A stretch of 64,000 nucleotides of DNA. Origin: Amycolatopsis taiwanensis DSM 45107. GTDB lineage: Bacteria; Actinomycetota; Actinomycetes; Mycobacteriales; Pseudonocardiaceae. The notes beneath the pieces are model-generated. The model was given only the letters and a program-made list of their open reading frames with translations, was not told the DNA's origin and ran no database searches. Positions within the stretch are counted from its first letter, which is position 1, and the number at the start of each line of letters is the position of its first letter. Shown here in pieces: positions 6,117 through 14,479 of this stretch. The position numbers and the translations under genes are program-made. The DNA is taken from positions 1-64,000 of the forward strand of contig NZ_KI912602.1 in the NCBI RefSeq assembly GCF_000519205.1, in the 5' to 3' direction.

Positions 6117-7328
6117 ATGACCGAGATGGTCACCTACACCCCGCCGTCGCAGACGGCCCTCACCATTGCCGACGAGCAGCACCAGTTCACCGAAGCGCAA
6201 ACACAGGCCTTGGCCCACATCGGCGTCGAGAACGCTTCACAGGGCGACCTTGCCGTGTTCTTCCACGTCGTCAAGCGCACGGGGCTCGACCCGTTCGCCC
6301 GCCAGATCTACATGATCGGCCGCCAGGCGTCCGAAAAGGACGCGCAAGGTAACTGGGTCAAGGTCACCAAGCAGACCATTCAAACCGGAATCGACGGCTA
6401 CCGGCTCATCGGCCGCCGCGCCGCTGCCCGCACCGGCGAAACGATCTCCGTGGACGCCCCCGAATGGTGCCGCGACAACGGGACATGGGTGCCCGTGTGG
6501 TCCGCTGCGTGGGGTCTGCCGATCGCCGCCCGCGTCACGATCCGCCGCGACGGGCAGCCGTTCACGGCGGTCGCGAACTTCGACGAATACAAGCAAACCA
6601 AGCGCGACGGTTCACTGAACGCGATGTGGACGCAGCGTCCTGCCGGGCAGATCGCCAAATGCGCCGAGGCCGCCGCGTGGCGCATGGCGTTCCCGCAAGA
6701 CCTCGCCGACATCTACACCGACGACGAGATGGGCCAGGCCGACAACCCGCCTCTGGCCAAGCCGCGTCGCGAAAGAGCCGCAACCCTGCTCGCACCCGCC
6801 GAGAACGTGATCACCGCCGAGCAGTGGAAGAGGCTCGGCACGCTCCTCAAGGGGGTCGACGCCAACAAACAGCTGCGGATCACAGCGCAGTTGATCAAGC
6901 GCGAGATCACCTCGCCGAAGGAGCTCACCGAGGCTGAGGCTTCGGAGCTGATCCGCGCGCTCGAAGACCTCGCCAACCAGGGCCCGATCGCCGACATGGT
7001 CGAGGCGCTGCTTTCTGCCCCCGAGCCCGGCACCGCGGAACCGGCCCCCGAGCCGGCCGCAGCCGAGCCGGGCACCGTCTACAAGCCCGCTACCCAGGCG
7101 CAGCTCACGAAGCTCCACACGGTGCTGACCAAGCTCGACATCGGCGACGGCGAGAAACACCAGATCGTCGGCACCCTGGCCCGCCGCGAGATCTCCACGA
7201 CGAAGGACCTCAACCGGGACGAGATCGGGCGCGTCATCGACACCCTGGACGGCTGCCTCAAGGACAGCGATCCGCAGCGAGCACTTGACTTCGCGCTGGC
7301 CAACGCCGACGAGGAGGGGGCTCAGTGA
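6117..7328 (+). CDS. bet: Phage single-strand annealing protein, Bet/RecT type
   Basis: Single-strand DNA annealing protein for phage recombination and replication. The N-terminal 190 residues carry family landmarks: FFHVVKRTGLDPFARQIYMI, QTGIDGYRLIGRRAAARTGE, and AEAAAWRMAFPQDLADIYT. The C-terminal 200 residues are an Ala/Pro/Glu-rich linker flanking two similar helical units (EQWKRLGTLLKGVDANKQL and QAQLTKLHTVLTKLDIGDGE). It follows the exonuclease by 3 bp and overlaps a DnaQ-like exonuclease gene. Length is greater than lambda Beta because of this C-terminal extension. Confidence 0.88.
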   Translation: MTEMVTYTPPSQTALTIADEQHQFTEAQTQALAHIGVENASQGDLAVFFHVVKRTGLDPFARQIYMIGRQASEKDAQGNWVKVTKQTIQTGIDGYRLIGRRAAARTGETISVDAPEWCRDNGTWVPVWSAAWGLPIAARVTIRRDGQPFTAVANFDEYKQTKRDGSLNAMWTQRPAGQIAKCAEAAAWRMAFPQDLADIYTDDEMGQADNPPLAKPRRERAATLLAPAENVITAEQWKRLGTLLKGVDANKQLRITAQLIKREITSPKELTEAEASELIRALEDLANQGPIADMVEALLSAPEPGTAEPAPEPAAAEPGTVYKPATQAQLTKLHTVLTKLDIGDGEKHQIVGTLARREISTTKDLNRDEIGRVIDTLDGCLKDSDPQRALDFALANADEEGAQ

Positions 7329-8053
7329 ACTGGCACGAACGCCCCTTCGTGGCGTTTGACCTGGAAACAACCTCTGTGGACGTCGAAACCGCCCGGATCG
7401 TGACGGCAGCCGTCGTCACGGTCGACCCCTCCACCGGCGCGAAAGACGTGCGCGAGTGGCTCGCCGACCCCGGCATCGACATCCCGGCCGAGGCGACCGC
7501 CGTGCATGGCATCACCACCGAGCACGCCAGGCAGCACGGTGAGCCAGCGGCTGACGTTGTGTGGGCCATCGCGGGCGCACTGACAAGGGCGTGGCTCAAG
7601 ACGCACCCCGTCGTGGTCTACAACGCGAGCTACGACCTGTCGCTGCTGGACCGCGAGATGCGCCGCCACGGTCTCGGCGAACTGGACACGGCTGCGGTCA
7701 TCGACCCGCTGGTGATCGACAAGCATTACGACCGGTTCCGGCGCGGATCTCGCAAGCTCGTCGATACCGCGCGGCACTACCGCATCGAACTGTCTGAGCA
7801 GGACGCGCATGGTGCGGCTGCGGACGCGCTCGCCGCGGCCCGCGTGGCGTGGCGGCTCGCCCGCGTCTACCCGGAATTGGCCGGGATGCGGCTCCCTGAG
7901 CTACACGCGCACCAGATCGCCTGGCACGCCGAGCAGGCCGCGAGCTTGCAGGAGTACTTCCGCGCCAAGGGGAGCGACGAGATCGTGCCGCTCGAATGGC
8001 CGCTGCGTCCGGTTGCCGTCTCGCTGCCCGAGCCTGCGGGCGGTGACCAGTGA
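7325..8053 (+). CDS. DnaQ-like 3'-5' exonuclease (DEDDh)
   Basis: The 242-aa protein has the three DEDD exonuclease motifs: FDLETTSVD (Exo I, Asp and Glu), VVYNASYDLSLLD (Exo II) and QDAHGAAADALAA (Exo III, with His and Asp). It could proofread or trim 3' ends in phage replication or recombination. No polymerase gene is present in the element, so it probably acts with host polymerase or in end processing. The C-terminal 60 aa (YPELAGMRLPELHAHQIAWH) are typical of the actinobacterial version. Confidence 0.85.
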   Translation: MNWHERPFVAFDLETTSVDVETARIVTAAVVTVDPSTGAKDVREWLADPGIDIPAEATAVHGITTEHARQHGEPAADVVWAIAGALTRAWLKTHPVVVYNASYDLSLLDREMRRHGLGELDTAAVIDPLVIDKHYDRFRRGSRKLVDTARHYRIELSEQDAHGAAADALAAARVAWRLARVYPELAGMRLPELHAHQIAWHAEQAASLQEYFRAKGSDEIVPLEWPLRPVAVSLPEPAGGDQ

Positions 8054-8277
8054 TGGCCGCCCGGATCACGGAGGCCGAGCGCTACGCCCGCGGGGACCGG
8101 CGCCTGCGCCACATCATCGACACGCTCGCCGTCGCCGTGCCCGTCGCTTTCGGAACCGCCGCGAGCCTCGCCGTCACCGGCACCTGGCCGGGGCTCGGCA
8201 TCGGCTGGCGTGTCCTCGCCGGCGCTGGTGTCTTCCTGTCGTTCGCATGGCTGCTGATCGTGCGAGGTGACCGGTGA
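8053..8277 (+). CDS. Small two-TM membrane protein
   Basis: The 74-aa protein has two hydrophobic segments (LAVAVPVAFGTAASLAVTGT and VLAGAGVFLSFAWLLIV) after a basic amphipathic N-terminus. A GTG three bases earlier is an alternative start. No function is recognisable. It overlaps the neighbours by 1 and 4 bases. Confidence 0.6.
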   Translation: MAARITEAERYARGDRRLRHIIDTLAVAVPVAFGTAASLAVTGTWPGLGIGWRVLAGAGVFLSFAWLLIVRGDR

Positions 8278-8783
8278 GCGAGCCGCTTCCACTGTTCGCC
8301 GAGGAAGTCCAGAAGTCGGCCGTGATCAGCCCGTGCGGCACCTACCGCTACGAGCTGACTCGCCGCTGGTCGGACGGCCCGCCCGTCGGCTGGGTGATGC
8401 TCAACCCGTCCACCGCCGACGCGAACCTCGATGACCCGACCATTCGCCGGTGCATCGCCTTCGCGAAGGCGTGGGGTTACGGCGGCATTGTCGTCCGCAA
8501 CCTCTACGCCCTGCGTGCAACTGACCCACGCGAACTCGACCGGCACTCCGAACCGATCGGGCCGGACAACGACGCGCACCTGGCCCGATGCGTCGGCGAG
8601 CCGCTGACGATCGTGGCCTGGGGTGCCCGCGGCGGGGATCGAGGGCGCGAGGTGCTCGGGCTCCTGGCGAGCCGGGGTGTCCGGCCGCACCTGCTCGCGA
8701 CCACGGGTGACGGCCAGCCGCGGCACCCGCTGTACCTGCGGGCCGATCTGTTGCCCGTGCCGGTGCAGGAGGTGGCCCGGTGA
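8274..8783 (+). CDS. DUF1643-family protein
   Basis: This 169-aa protein matches the DUF1643 family in motifs I recognise: GWVMLNPSTADANLDDPTIR, VRNLYALRATDPREL and GPDNDAHL, then AWGARGGDRGREVL. DUF1643 proteins are common in phages and mobile elements and have no established biochemical role. It is near full length for the family and lies in the early operon with a GTGA overlap to the next ORF. Confidence 0.82.
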   Translation: MSEPLPLFAEEVQKSAVISPCGTYRYELTRRWSDGPPVGWVMLNPSTADANLDDPTIRRCIAFAKAWGYGGIVVRNLYALRATDPRELDRHSEPIGPDNDAHLARCVGEPLTIVAWGARGGDRGREVLGLLASRGVRPHLLATTGDGQPRHPLYLRADLLPVPVQEVAR

Positions 8784-8911
8784 TCCGCCGTCTTCTCGCG
8801 CGCCTCGCCGACTGGGCCATCGCCCTGCTCGACCGCGGCGACTCCATGCGCTGGACCGACGAATACGTCCTGCTGCTCGACGAACAGAACCGGCGAGGTG
8901 AGGGCCGGTGA
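8780..8911 (+). CDS. 43-aa hypothetical protein
   Basis: GTG at 8780 overlaps the DUF1643 stop, and its own stop overlaps the next GTG (8908). The peptide IRRLLARLADWAIALLDRGD is amphipathic, followed by an acidic C-terminus (DEYVLLLDEQNRRGEGR). Its reality rests on the chained overlaps. Confidence 0.5.
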   Translation: MIRRLLARLADWAIALLDRGDSMRWTDEYVLLLDEQNRRGEGR

Positions 8912-9231
8912 ACCGCCGCGTCAACGACATCCGGCCCGCGATCGACGAGCTCGCCGACGTCATCGCCGGATGGAACGCCAACCCGCGCAACAGACTGCCC
9001 TCGATCAAGGTTGGCGAAGACTGGACCGTTGGCATCGCCTGGCTCGTGAAAGCACTGCGGAAAGTGCTTGACCGGCACGCGCCTGACCGGGACGGCAACT
9101 GTGTCGCCTGCTATCGGTCCTCGTCGTCCGGCTGGTATCAGCGGCGCCCCTGGCCCTGCGACGACGTCATCGACATCGCCACAGAACTGGACCTCCAGGA
9201 CGTGCTCGGCATCGATGCGGAGGACGCGTGA
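8908..9231 (+). CDS. Hypothetical early protein, 107 aa
   Basis: Contains GIAWLVKALRKVLDRHAP, a single CVAC pair and an acidic tail. No recognised family. Overlaps the following HTH gene by GTGA. Confidence 0.6.
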   Translation: MNRRVNDIRPAIDELADVIAGWNANPRNRLPSIKVGEDWTVGIAWLVKALRKVLDRHAPDRDGNCVACYRSSSSGWYQRRPWPCDDVIDIATELDLQDVLGIDAEDA

Positions 9232-10070
9232 GCAGCCCAGTGAAGACGCGTCCGCATGGCCGGACGAAGTACGTCGTCGAGAAATGCCACTGCGAGGTCT
9301 GCCGCACGGCCTCTCGCGCCTACGAGAACCACCGGCGCCGCCAGCGCGCATACGGCCGCCAGGCCTACGTCGACGCCGAACCGGCACGTCAGCACGTCCG
9401 CAAGCTCCAAGCAGCCGGGCTCGGCTGGAAACGCGTCGCCCAGCTGGCCGGCCTGGACCACAGCGTCGTCTGGAAACTGATCTACGGCGACCGTAAGCGG
9501 TTCGACGGCCCGTCGAAGCGGATCCGGCCCGAGACGGAACGGAAGATCCTTGCCGTCCGGGCCACGCTCGACAACCTCGGCGACAACGCCCTGGTCGACG
9601 GCACCGGCACGCGCCGCCGCCTGGAAGCGCTCATCGCGATGGGCTGGTCCAAGGCGAAGCTCGCCGCTCGACTCGGCATGACGCCGACGAACTTCGGCAG
9701 CACCATGCAGCGCGCCCGCCTGCACGCGGCGACCGTCCGGGCCGTCCGCGTGCTCTACAACGAGCTGTGGGACATCCGGCCGCCGGAGGACACCCACCGG
9801 GACAAGATCGCCGCGTCACGGGCACGCACCTATGCGCAGCGGCACGGTTTCGTGCCACCGCAGGCGTGGGATGACGACACGATCGACGACCCGGTTGCGC
9901 AGCCTGAGGGCACAGAGCCAGTGCGCCGCAAGGGAGTACTGCCACCCGCCGAGGAACTGCTGTATCTCCGCAAGTGCGGCGAATCCGTCGCGGCAATTGC
10001 GGCCCGGTTCGGCGTCAAGGAGAACACGGTCGAACAGGCGTTGCACCGCGCTCGGGCGGTGGCCGCGTGA
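9228..10070 (+). CDS. Multi-HTH DNA-binding protein
   Basis: This 280-aa protein has a basic, Cys-containing N-terminus (YVVEKCHCEVCRTASRAYEN) and three regions that look like helix-turn-helices: GLGWKRVAQLAGLDHSVVWK, GWSKAKLAARLGMTPTNFGS and GESVAAIAARFGVKENTVEQ. Proteins of this plan are common in actinobacteriophage early regions and presumably bind DNA, though no regulon is known. Overlaps the next gene by GTGA. Confidence 0.68.
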   Translation: MSSPVKTRPHGRTKYVVEKCHCEVCRTASRAYENHRRRQRAYGRQAYVDAEPARQHVRKLQAAGLGWKRVAQLAGLDHSVVWKLIYGDRKRFDGPSKRIRPETERKILAVRATLDNLGDNALVDGTGTRRRLEALIAMGWSKAKLAARLGMTPTNFGSTMQRARLHAATVRAVRVLYNELWDIRPPEDTHRDKIAASRARTYAQRHGFVPPQAWDDDTIDDPVAQPEGTEPVRRKGVLPPAEELLYLRKCGESVAAIAARFGVKENTVEQALHRARAVAA

Positions 10071-10906
10071 TCCACTTCTATCTGGGTACCCATCAACCTT
10101 CCTGGCTGGCGCACGCCGGTGTGCCGTTGTTCGTGTCCCACCGCCGGCTGTCCGGCCGCAAGACCCTTCCGCGTGCACGCGCAGGATGGGCGCTGGACAG
10201 CGGTGGTTTCAGCGAACTGTCGCTGTTCGGCGAGTGGCGCACCAGCCCCGAGGACTACGTCGCCGCGGTGCGCCGCTACGACGAGGAAATCGGCAAGCTC
10301 GAATGGGCCGCCCCGCAGGACTGGATGTGCGAGCCGGTGATGCTCGCGAAAACCGGTCTCACAGTGGCGGAACATCAGCGCCGCACCGTCGTGAACTTCC
10401 TGCGACTGCAGGAAGTTTGGGGCGACCGGTACAGCTGCCCGTTCATGCCTGTCCTGCAGGGCTGGAACCGCGACGACTACCTGCGCTGCCTCGACCTCTA
10501 TGGCGCGCACGGTGTCGACTTCACCGAATACCCCGTGGTCGGCCTGGGCTCGGTGTGCCGGCGCCAAGCAACAGGAGAGATCGGCGCCGTCGTGACGGCG
10601 CTCCGCGCAGTTGATCCCGGCATGGCACTGCACGGATTCGGAGTGAAAAAGACGGGCCTGGCGGCCTACGGCCACATGCTCACCGCCGAGACCGAGCACG
10701 AGTTCAACATCGGCAGCGCGGACAGCATGGCGTGGTCGTTCGACGCGCGCCGGCACGGCCGCCCACGGTGCGGCGGCACCGGGCACAAGAACTGCGCCAA
10801 CTGCCTGCCCTACGCCTTGACGTGGCGCGGTGAGGTCCTAGCCGCGATCGGGAGCGTCTGGCAGCTCGACCTGTTCACGTCGCTCGAAGGCGAGGAGGTC
10901 GCGTGA
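10067..10906 (+). CDS. Queuine tRNA-ribosyltransferase-like / DpdA-family protein
   Basis: Likely a TIM-barrel base-exchange enzyme that swaps guanine for a 7-deazaguanine in DNA (DpdA) or, less likely, in tRNA (TGT). Of 279 aa, the signature AGWALDSGGFSELSLFGEW carries the TGT-type Asp (DSGGF). Later segments are HGFGVKKTGLAAYG and GSADSMAWSFDAR, with Asp candidates for catalysis, and a CGGTGHKNCANC cluster that may bind zinc. It is shorter than bacterial TGT, as expected for phage DpdA-like proteins. No queuosine or preQ0 synthesis genes are in the element, so preQ0 would come from the host. Confidence 0.75.
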   Translation: MIHFYLGTHQPSWLAHAGVPLFVSHRRLSGRKTLPRARAGWALDSGGFSELSLFGEWRTSPEDYVAAVRRYDEEIGKLEWAAPQDWMCEPVMLAKTGLTVAEHQRRTVVNFLRLQEVWGDRYSCPFMPVLQGWNRDDYLRCLDLYGAHGVDFTEYPVVGLGSVCRRQATGEIGAVVTALRAVDPGMALHGFGVKKTGLAAYGHMLTAETEHEFNIGSADSMAWSFDARRHGRPRCGGTGHKNCANCLPYALTWRGEVLAAIGSVWQLDLFTSLEGEEVA

Positions 10907-11007
10907 TCACCCTTGCCGCCACCTGGTCCGCCCACGTGCTGACCGACACCGCCACCCAACTCACGCGCGCACACCAGCGCGCACAATCCACAAAGGACTA
11001 CCGATGA
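10903..11007 (+). CDS. 34-aa hypothetical peptide
   Basis: GTG at 10903 overlaps the upstream stop, and the TGA overlaps the next ATG at 11004. The sequence (ITLAATWSAHVLTDTATQLT) has no motif. It is listed because it fills an otherwise empty gap in a chain where every junction overlaps. Part of it also serves as the RBS region (CAAAGGAC) for the next gene. Confidence 0.35.
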   Translation: MITLAATWSAHVLTDTATQLTRAHQRAQSTKDYR

Positions 11008-11288
11008 GCTACGAAACCCGCGCCTACGACAAGAACACTGGGGACCAGTTCGGACCCGACCCGGTCGTCGTCATGGCCGTCACCGGCACACACGACATCT
11101 CCCGCCTGCTCTACCTCCTGTCTCGCGGCACCATCGAGCAGATCCAGCTCGCCGAGCACATCACGCGGCAGGTCGCCCGGCACAACGGCGGCCGGGCCGC
11201 CCTGAAACTGCTGCGCGACCACGGCGGTCCGGACCTGCTCGAAAAGTTCGGAGTGGCTGCCGAGGCGCCTGCCGGCGGTGCGCGATGA
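11004..11288 (+). CDS. Hypothetical early protein, 94 aa
   Basis: Largely helical, with DISRLLYLLSRGTIEQIQLA and NGGRAALKLLRDHGGPDLLE. No recognised family. Start supported by AAAGGA about 8 bases upstream; overlaps the next gene by ATGA. Confidence 0.6.
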   Translation: MSYETRAYDKNTGDQFGPDPVVVMAVTGTHDISRLLYLLSRGTIEQIQLAEHITRQVARHNGGRAALKLLRDHGGPDLLEKFGVAAEAPAGGAR

Positions 11289-11554
11289 CCGCCCGAATCC
11301 CGGACCCCAAGGGCTACCAGTGGTTCCGGTACGGGCCGTACGACCCGCCGTACCGCAAGACCCCCGAGGGGGAGTACCACCAGTTCAGGCCGCAGTACAA
11401 CGGCTGGTGCTACTGCAACCAGAACGAGCGCGGCCTGACCCGCATCCCGTTTTCGAAGCTCCCCGCCGAACTCAAGGCCAGGGCCATCGAGAAAGCGCTT
11501 CCGCGTCCCGTGGTCGACGTGCAGCTGCCCGAGCCGATCGGGAGCGAGGCATGA
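11285..11554 (+). CDS. Hypothetical early protein, 89 aa
   Basis: A Tyr/Pro-rich N-terminus (GYQWFRYGPYDPPYRKTPEG) is followed by NGWCYCNQNERG and a helix (KLPAELKARAIEKAL). No family recognised. ATGA overlaps on both sides. Confidence 0.6.
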   Translation: MTARIPDPKGYQWFRYGPYDPPYRKTPEGEYHQFRPQYNGWCYCNQNERGLTRIPFSKLPAELKARAIEKALPRPVVDVQLPEPIGSEA

Positions 11555-11679
11555 CCGACCGCGAGAAGCTCAAGGCCGCAATCGACACCGTCGCGCGGCA
11601 CTTCGTTCGCAACGCCGTGTTCAGCGAGATCGAAGACGGCCGCGGCGGCATCCGCTGCAGGTGCGGAGATGCGTCGTGA
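11551..11679 (+). CDS. 42-aa hypothetical protein
   Basis: ATG at 11551 overlaps the previous stop and the TGA overlaps the next GTG at 11676. The peptide MTDREKLKAAIDTVARHFVR leads to a CRC tail. Real by overlap chain; function unknown. Confidence 0.5.
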   Translation: MTDREKLKAAIDTVARHFVRNAVFSEIEDGRGGIRCRCGDAS

Positions 11680-11918
11680 GCCTGCGCCTCTGCGATCCCG
11701 AGTGCTGCTACCCGGACGACACGCACGTCGAACCGGAGCCCGACTGGATCGGCAATGCCCCCGTCATGCACGGCGAATCCGAACGACCCGTGCCCGGCAC
11801 GAACGACACGGACGCCTACTGCCTGTGTGGCCACCCGAACTACCTGACCTGCATGGGATGGCTCAACGGCGGCGGTATCGGCAGCTGGACCTTCGAGCGC
11901 ACCGAGGACCAGACGTGA
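11676..11918 (+). CDS. Cys-rich hypothetical protein, 80 aa
   Basis: Starts at GTG 11676. It has LRLCDPECCYPD near the N-terminus and YCLCGHPNYLTCMGW later, giving up to six Cys that may bind zinc. No known family. Confidence 0.55.
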   Translation: MSLRLCDPECCYPDDTHVEPEPDWIGNAPVMHGESERPVPGTNDTDAYCLCGHPNYLTCMGWLNGGGIGSWTFERTEDQT

Positions 11919-12004
11919 CCCCCGCGCCCGACCGCCACAGCCCCCGTCACGGCGCGACCGCCACACATCACCAGCCCGGACAGCCGGGACCATCCCGCCA
12001 CTGA
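11915..12004 (+). CDS. Possible 29-aa peptide
   Basis: GTG at 11915 overlaps the preceding stop and the frame runs to TGA at 12004. The product is a His/Pro/Arg-rich peptide, atypical of coding sequence. It may simply be spacer before the next gene, which has its own RBS (GAAGGAA). Confidence 0.2.
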   Translation: MTPAPDRHSPRHGATATHHQPGQPGPSRH

Positions 12005-12023
12005 CCAGCGAAGGAACAGAGAC

Positions 12024-12509
12024 ATGACCAGCACCGAGAAGTGCAGCGGACTCGCTACCGACATCGCCCGCTACGACTCCGACTGGAACGAGGAGACCGG
12101 CGACTGGGAACCGCTCGCGCCGGAATACCTGAAAGCGCTCGCCAACAACCTCACCAACGCCGGATACCGCAAGTTGTCCACCGACGACGCCACCGTCGAG
12201 CGCATCGCAGCCGCTTCGTGGGCGGCATCCGACGGCTACGTCACCGGCATCCCGTGGCCCCCAAAGGGCCTCCACGCCGAGAAGGAACGCCGCCGCGTCC
12301 GCGCCATGCTCGCCGTCCTCACGGACCAACTCCCGTACGTCGGGCAGCACGTCGAGTGGAACTACACCGGCGACGAATGGAAGCCGGGACTCGTCCGCGA
12401 GATCCGCGGCGAGCACGTGCACATCGTGCTCGCCGACGGCCAAGACCTGCTCGTCGAACGACGACACCTCGCATGGGGCGGCCAAACCGAGTCCGAACCC
12501 ACCGCCTGA
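12024..12509 (+). CDS. Hypothetical early protein, 161 aa
   Basis: Starts at ATG 12024 after GAAGGAACAGAGAC. Contains LAPEYLKALANNLTNAGYRK, KERRRVRAMLAVLTDQLPYV and a C-terminal beta-rich part (HVEWNYTGDEWKPGLVREIR) resembling an SH3/Tudor-like barrel. That fold is only a guess. It is followed by a strong GC hairpin. Confidence 0.6.
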   Translation: MTSTEKCSGLATDIARYDSDWNEETGDWEPLAPEYLKALANNLTNAGYRKLSTDDATVERIAAASWAASDGYVTGIPWPPKGLHAEKERRRVRAMLAVLTDQLPYVGQHVEWNYTGDEWKPGLVREIRGEHVHIVLADGQDLLVERRHLAWGGQTESEPTA

Positions 12510-12513
12510 CCCG

Positions 12514-12552
12514 CCGGGCCGCCGCGAGTGACCCGACCCCGCGGCGGCCCGG
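12514..12552 (+). terminator. 13-bp perfect GC hairpin in the early operon
   Basis: CCGGGCCGCCGCG (12514-12526) pairs perfectly with CGCGGCGGCCCGG (12540-12552) around a 13-nt loop, just after the stop at 12509. There is no U tract. The next gene has an optimal RBS (AAAGGAGGT), so this is probably an attenuator or mRNA-processing stem within the operon. Confidence 0.55.
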
Positions 12553-12580
12553 ACTCCCAGACCACGAAAGGAGGTGCGCC

Positions 12581-12847
12581 GTGGCGATCCACCTGCACAC
12601 CACAGAACCACCCGGCGGCCGCCCGATCACCGCGCAGGAGCTCTACAACGCGTGCTGGCGCGGCGAACTCCCTGCCGAAGTCCTCCGGGCAGCCGACCGA
12701 GAACGCCTCGTCGAAGACCTCTGGGACCAGGGCTGGACCGATGTCGAGATCGCCACACACACCCGCATGACCACCTACACCACCGCGCGCATCCGGACCC
12801 GGCTCAGGCTCGCGCCGCACCACGCACAGAAAGAGGCCGCAGCCTGA
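12581..12847 (+). CDS. Small HTH-like protein, 88 aa
   Basis: GTG at 12581 follows AAAGGAGGT, the strongest RBS in this region. The C-terminal half (GWTDVEIATHTRMTTYTTAR, then IRTRLRL) looks like a sigma-70 region 4-like or LuxR-like helix-turn-helix. It precedes the putative replication protein, overlapping it by 1 base, and may regulate or assist it. Confidence 0.6.
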   Translation: MAIHLHTTEPPGGRPITAQELYNACWRGELPAEVLRAADRERLVEDLWDQGWTDVEIATHTRMTTYTTARIRTRLRLAPHHAQKEAAA

Positions 12848-13725
12848 TGGCCCACGACCGGCACCTGTTCATCAAGGTGGACGTGAACATGCCTGATCAC
12901 CCGAAGATCGAGGCACTGTCCGACCGCGCGTTCCGCGAACTCATCCGGCTGTGGACGTGGTGCTGGAAGCACGACACCGACGGCGAAATCACGCCGGCTC
13001 GGTGGCGGAAAGTGCCGCCGAAGGTACGTAACGAACTGATAAATTCCAAAGTTACCGACGAGTCAAGCGGCGTCTTGCTGATGCACGACTATTTGGACTG
13101 GCAGCAGTCCTCGGAGGAGCGTCGGCAGGCGTCCGGCGGGCGTGCCAAGGGCGGCTCGCTGGGGATGCATAACCGCTGGCACAAGGCCCGTGGAGTGATC
13201 AAAGAGGGGTGTCCGTACTGCGAGGAAAGCACCCCCTCGGAGATCAACAACAGTGATAAGTCGAGTTATAACCCAGGTAATAACTCAGCGATAACAGAGA
13301 GAGAGAAAGAGGAAGAACTTAAGGACTTATCGAGTCAGCCGCCTGTAAGTAGCGCGCCCGCGCGAAACGGCAGCGGCATCAGCGGCCCCTACAGCACCAG
13401 GGCCTACCGACTCGTCGACCGCACTCTCGGCCGCGACATCACCAGCGCCACCCGCACCCTCCTCGCCATCGAAGTCGCCACCCTGCTGCCCGAAGTCGAC
13501 GAACCCACCCTGACCGCCGCCCTCGAACGCTGGAACCAGCGCAGCGGCATCGGCCCGAAACTCCTGCCCGGTCTCGTCGACGACATCCGCAAGGAAGCCC
13601 GCGGCGCCACCACGCGCGCCTCGCCGGCACCGGCCGTCAACGCCACCGACGCGTTCGCCCAGCAATTCCTCGCCGGCGGCCACACGCCGCCCCCACTCCG
13701 AGCACTCCCAGGAGGAGCGTCATGA
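12847..13725 (+). CDS. Replication-organiser-like protein (winged helix plus DnaD-like tail)
   Basis: This 292-aa protein starts with a conserved-looking segment (HLFIKVDVNMPDHPKIEALS, then FRELIRLWTWCWKHDTDGEI) that resembles the N-terminal winged helix of phage replisome organisers. A polar linker (NNSDKSSYNPGNNS) and a C-terminal helical region (PEVDEPTLTAALERWNQRSG) follow. That linker has lower GC than its surroundings. Proteins like this recognise the phage origin and recruit host helicase; here the function is inferred from architecture and position. No helicase or polymerase is encoded nearby. Confidence 0.6.
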   Translation: MAHDRHLFIKVDVNMPDHPKIEALSDRAFRELIRLWTWCWKHDTDGEITPARWRKVPPKVRNELINSKVTDESSGVLLMHDYLDWQQSSEERRQASGGRAKGGSLGMHNRWHKARGVIKEGCPYCEESTPSEINNSDKSSYNPGNNSAITEREKEEELKDLSSQPPVSSAPARNGSGISGPYSTRAYRLVDRTLGRDITSATRTLLAIEVATLLPEVDEPTLTAALERWNQRSGIGPKLLPGLVDDIRKEARGATTRASPAPAVNATDAFAQQFLAGGHTPPPLRALPGGAS

Positions 13726-14054
13726 GCACCACCGTGAAAGCCGTGACAGCCCGTCGCGAGCACGCCTGCGACAGCTGCTCGGGCACACCGAACGTGCGCC
13801 CCATAGCCCCTGGCCATCGCTATCTGCGGCACGTGGCCTTTCCCGGAGACCTGCTGAACCAGACCGCGCGGCTGCTCACGAGCGTCGAATGCGTGGCCTG
13901 CGCCAGTGAACGCGAGTGCTCAGACGGGCTGCTGGTCGCGGGCGCCTGCGCCACGTGGTGCTGCGGCGACGTTCCCTGCGCCCGCCCCTTCGGCCACGAC
14001 GGCGACCACTCCTGCCGACGCTGCGCAACGGCGACGCGAGGCGGTGCAGCGTGA
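13722..14054 (+). CDS. Cys-rich zinc-binding hypothetical protein, 110 aa
   Basis: Contains CDSCSG, ECVACASERECSDG, CATWCCGDVPC and CRRC, a dense Cys pattern consistent with two or more zinc sites. No catalytic motif. RBS GGAGGAGCGTC before the ATG. Confidence 0.62.
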   Translation: MSTTVKAVTARREHACDSCSGTPNVRPIAPGHRYLRHVAFPGDLLNQTARLLTSVECVACASERECSDGLLVAGACATWCCGDVPCARPFGHDGDHSCRRCATATRGGAA

Positions 14055-14479
14055 ACGACGACCAGATCCGCGCCCTGCTCGCCGTGGCCATGGGCTACGA
14101 CAACCGGCGCCCCGGCGAGTTGAACATCGCCGCCTGGACCGAAGCCAGCGCCCGCGGCCGGTGGACCTTCGACGCCGCGCTCGAAGCCATCCACGCGCAC
14201 TACGCCGAGAACACCGAGTTCCTGATGCCCGCGCACATCACCAGGCGCGTCCGCGCCGGTGCCGGCCAGCCGCCGCGCTACGAGGCCTTGCCGCCCGCGC
14301 AGCCCGCGTCCGAGGACACCCGCCGCCGGATGCGCGACCTCATCGGCAACGCCTTCCGCCTACCGCGCCACGCCCGCGGACACCGACCCGCGCCCGACTC
14401 GGCCGAACACCAAGCGGCCCGCCAGCGAGCCCGCGAAGAACTGGACCAGGTCCGCCACAACCGAGGCGAGGCATCGTGA
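14051..14479 (+). CDS. Hypothetical phage protein, 142 aa
   Basis: Starts at GTG 14051. The N-terminus VNDDQIRALLAVAMGYDNRR and then FDAALEAIHAHYAENTEFLM and PAHITRRVRAG follow a pattern I associate with conserved small actinobacterial prophage proteins of unknown function near replication genes. The C-terminus is an Arg-rich helix. Confidence 0.62.
   Translation: MNDDQIRALLAVAMGYDNRRPGELNIAAWTEASARGRWTFDAALEAIHAHYAENTEFLMPAHITRRVRAGAGQPPRYEALPPAQPASEDTRRRMRDLIGNAFRLPRHARGHRPAPDSAEHQAARQRAREELDQVRHNRGEAS

Noticed and set aside
13200-13340. AT-richer patch in the replication-organiser gene as the origin
   Set aside because: The composition dip encodes a polar Asn/Ser linker and has no iterons or palindromes, though origins inside such genes are known; not enough to call.
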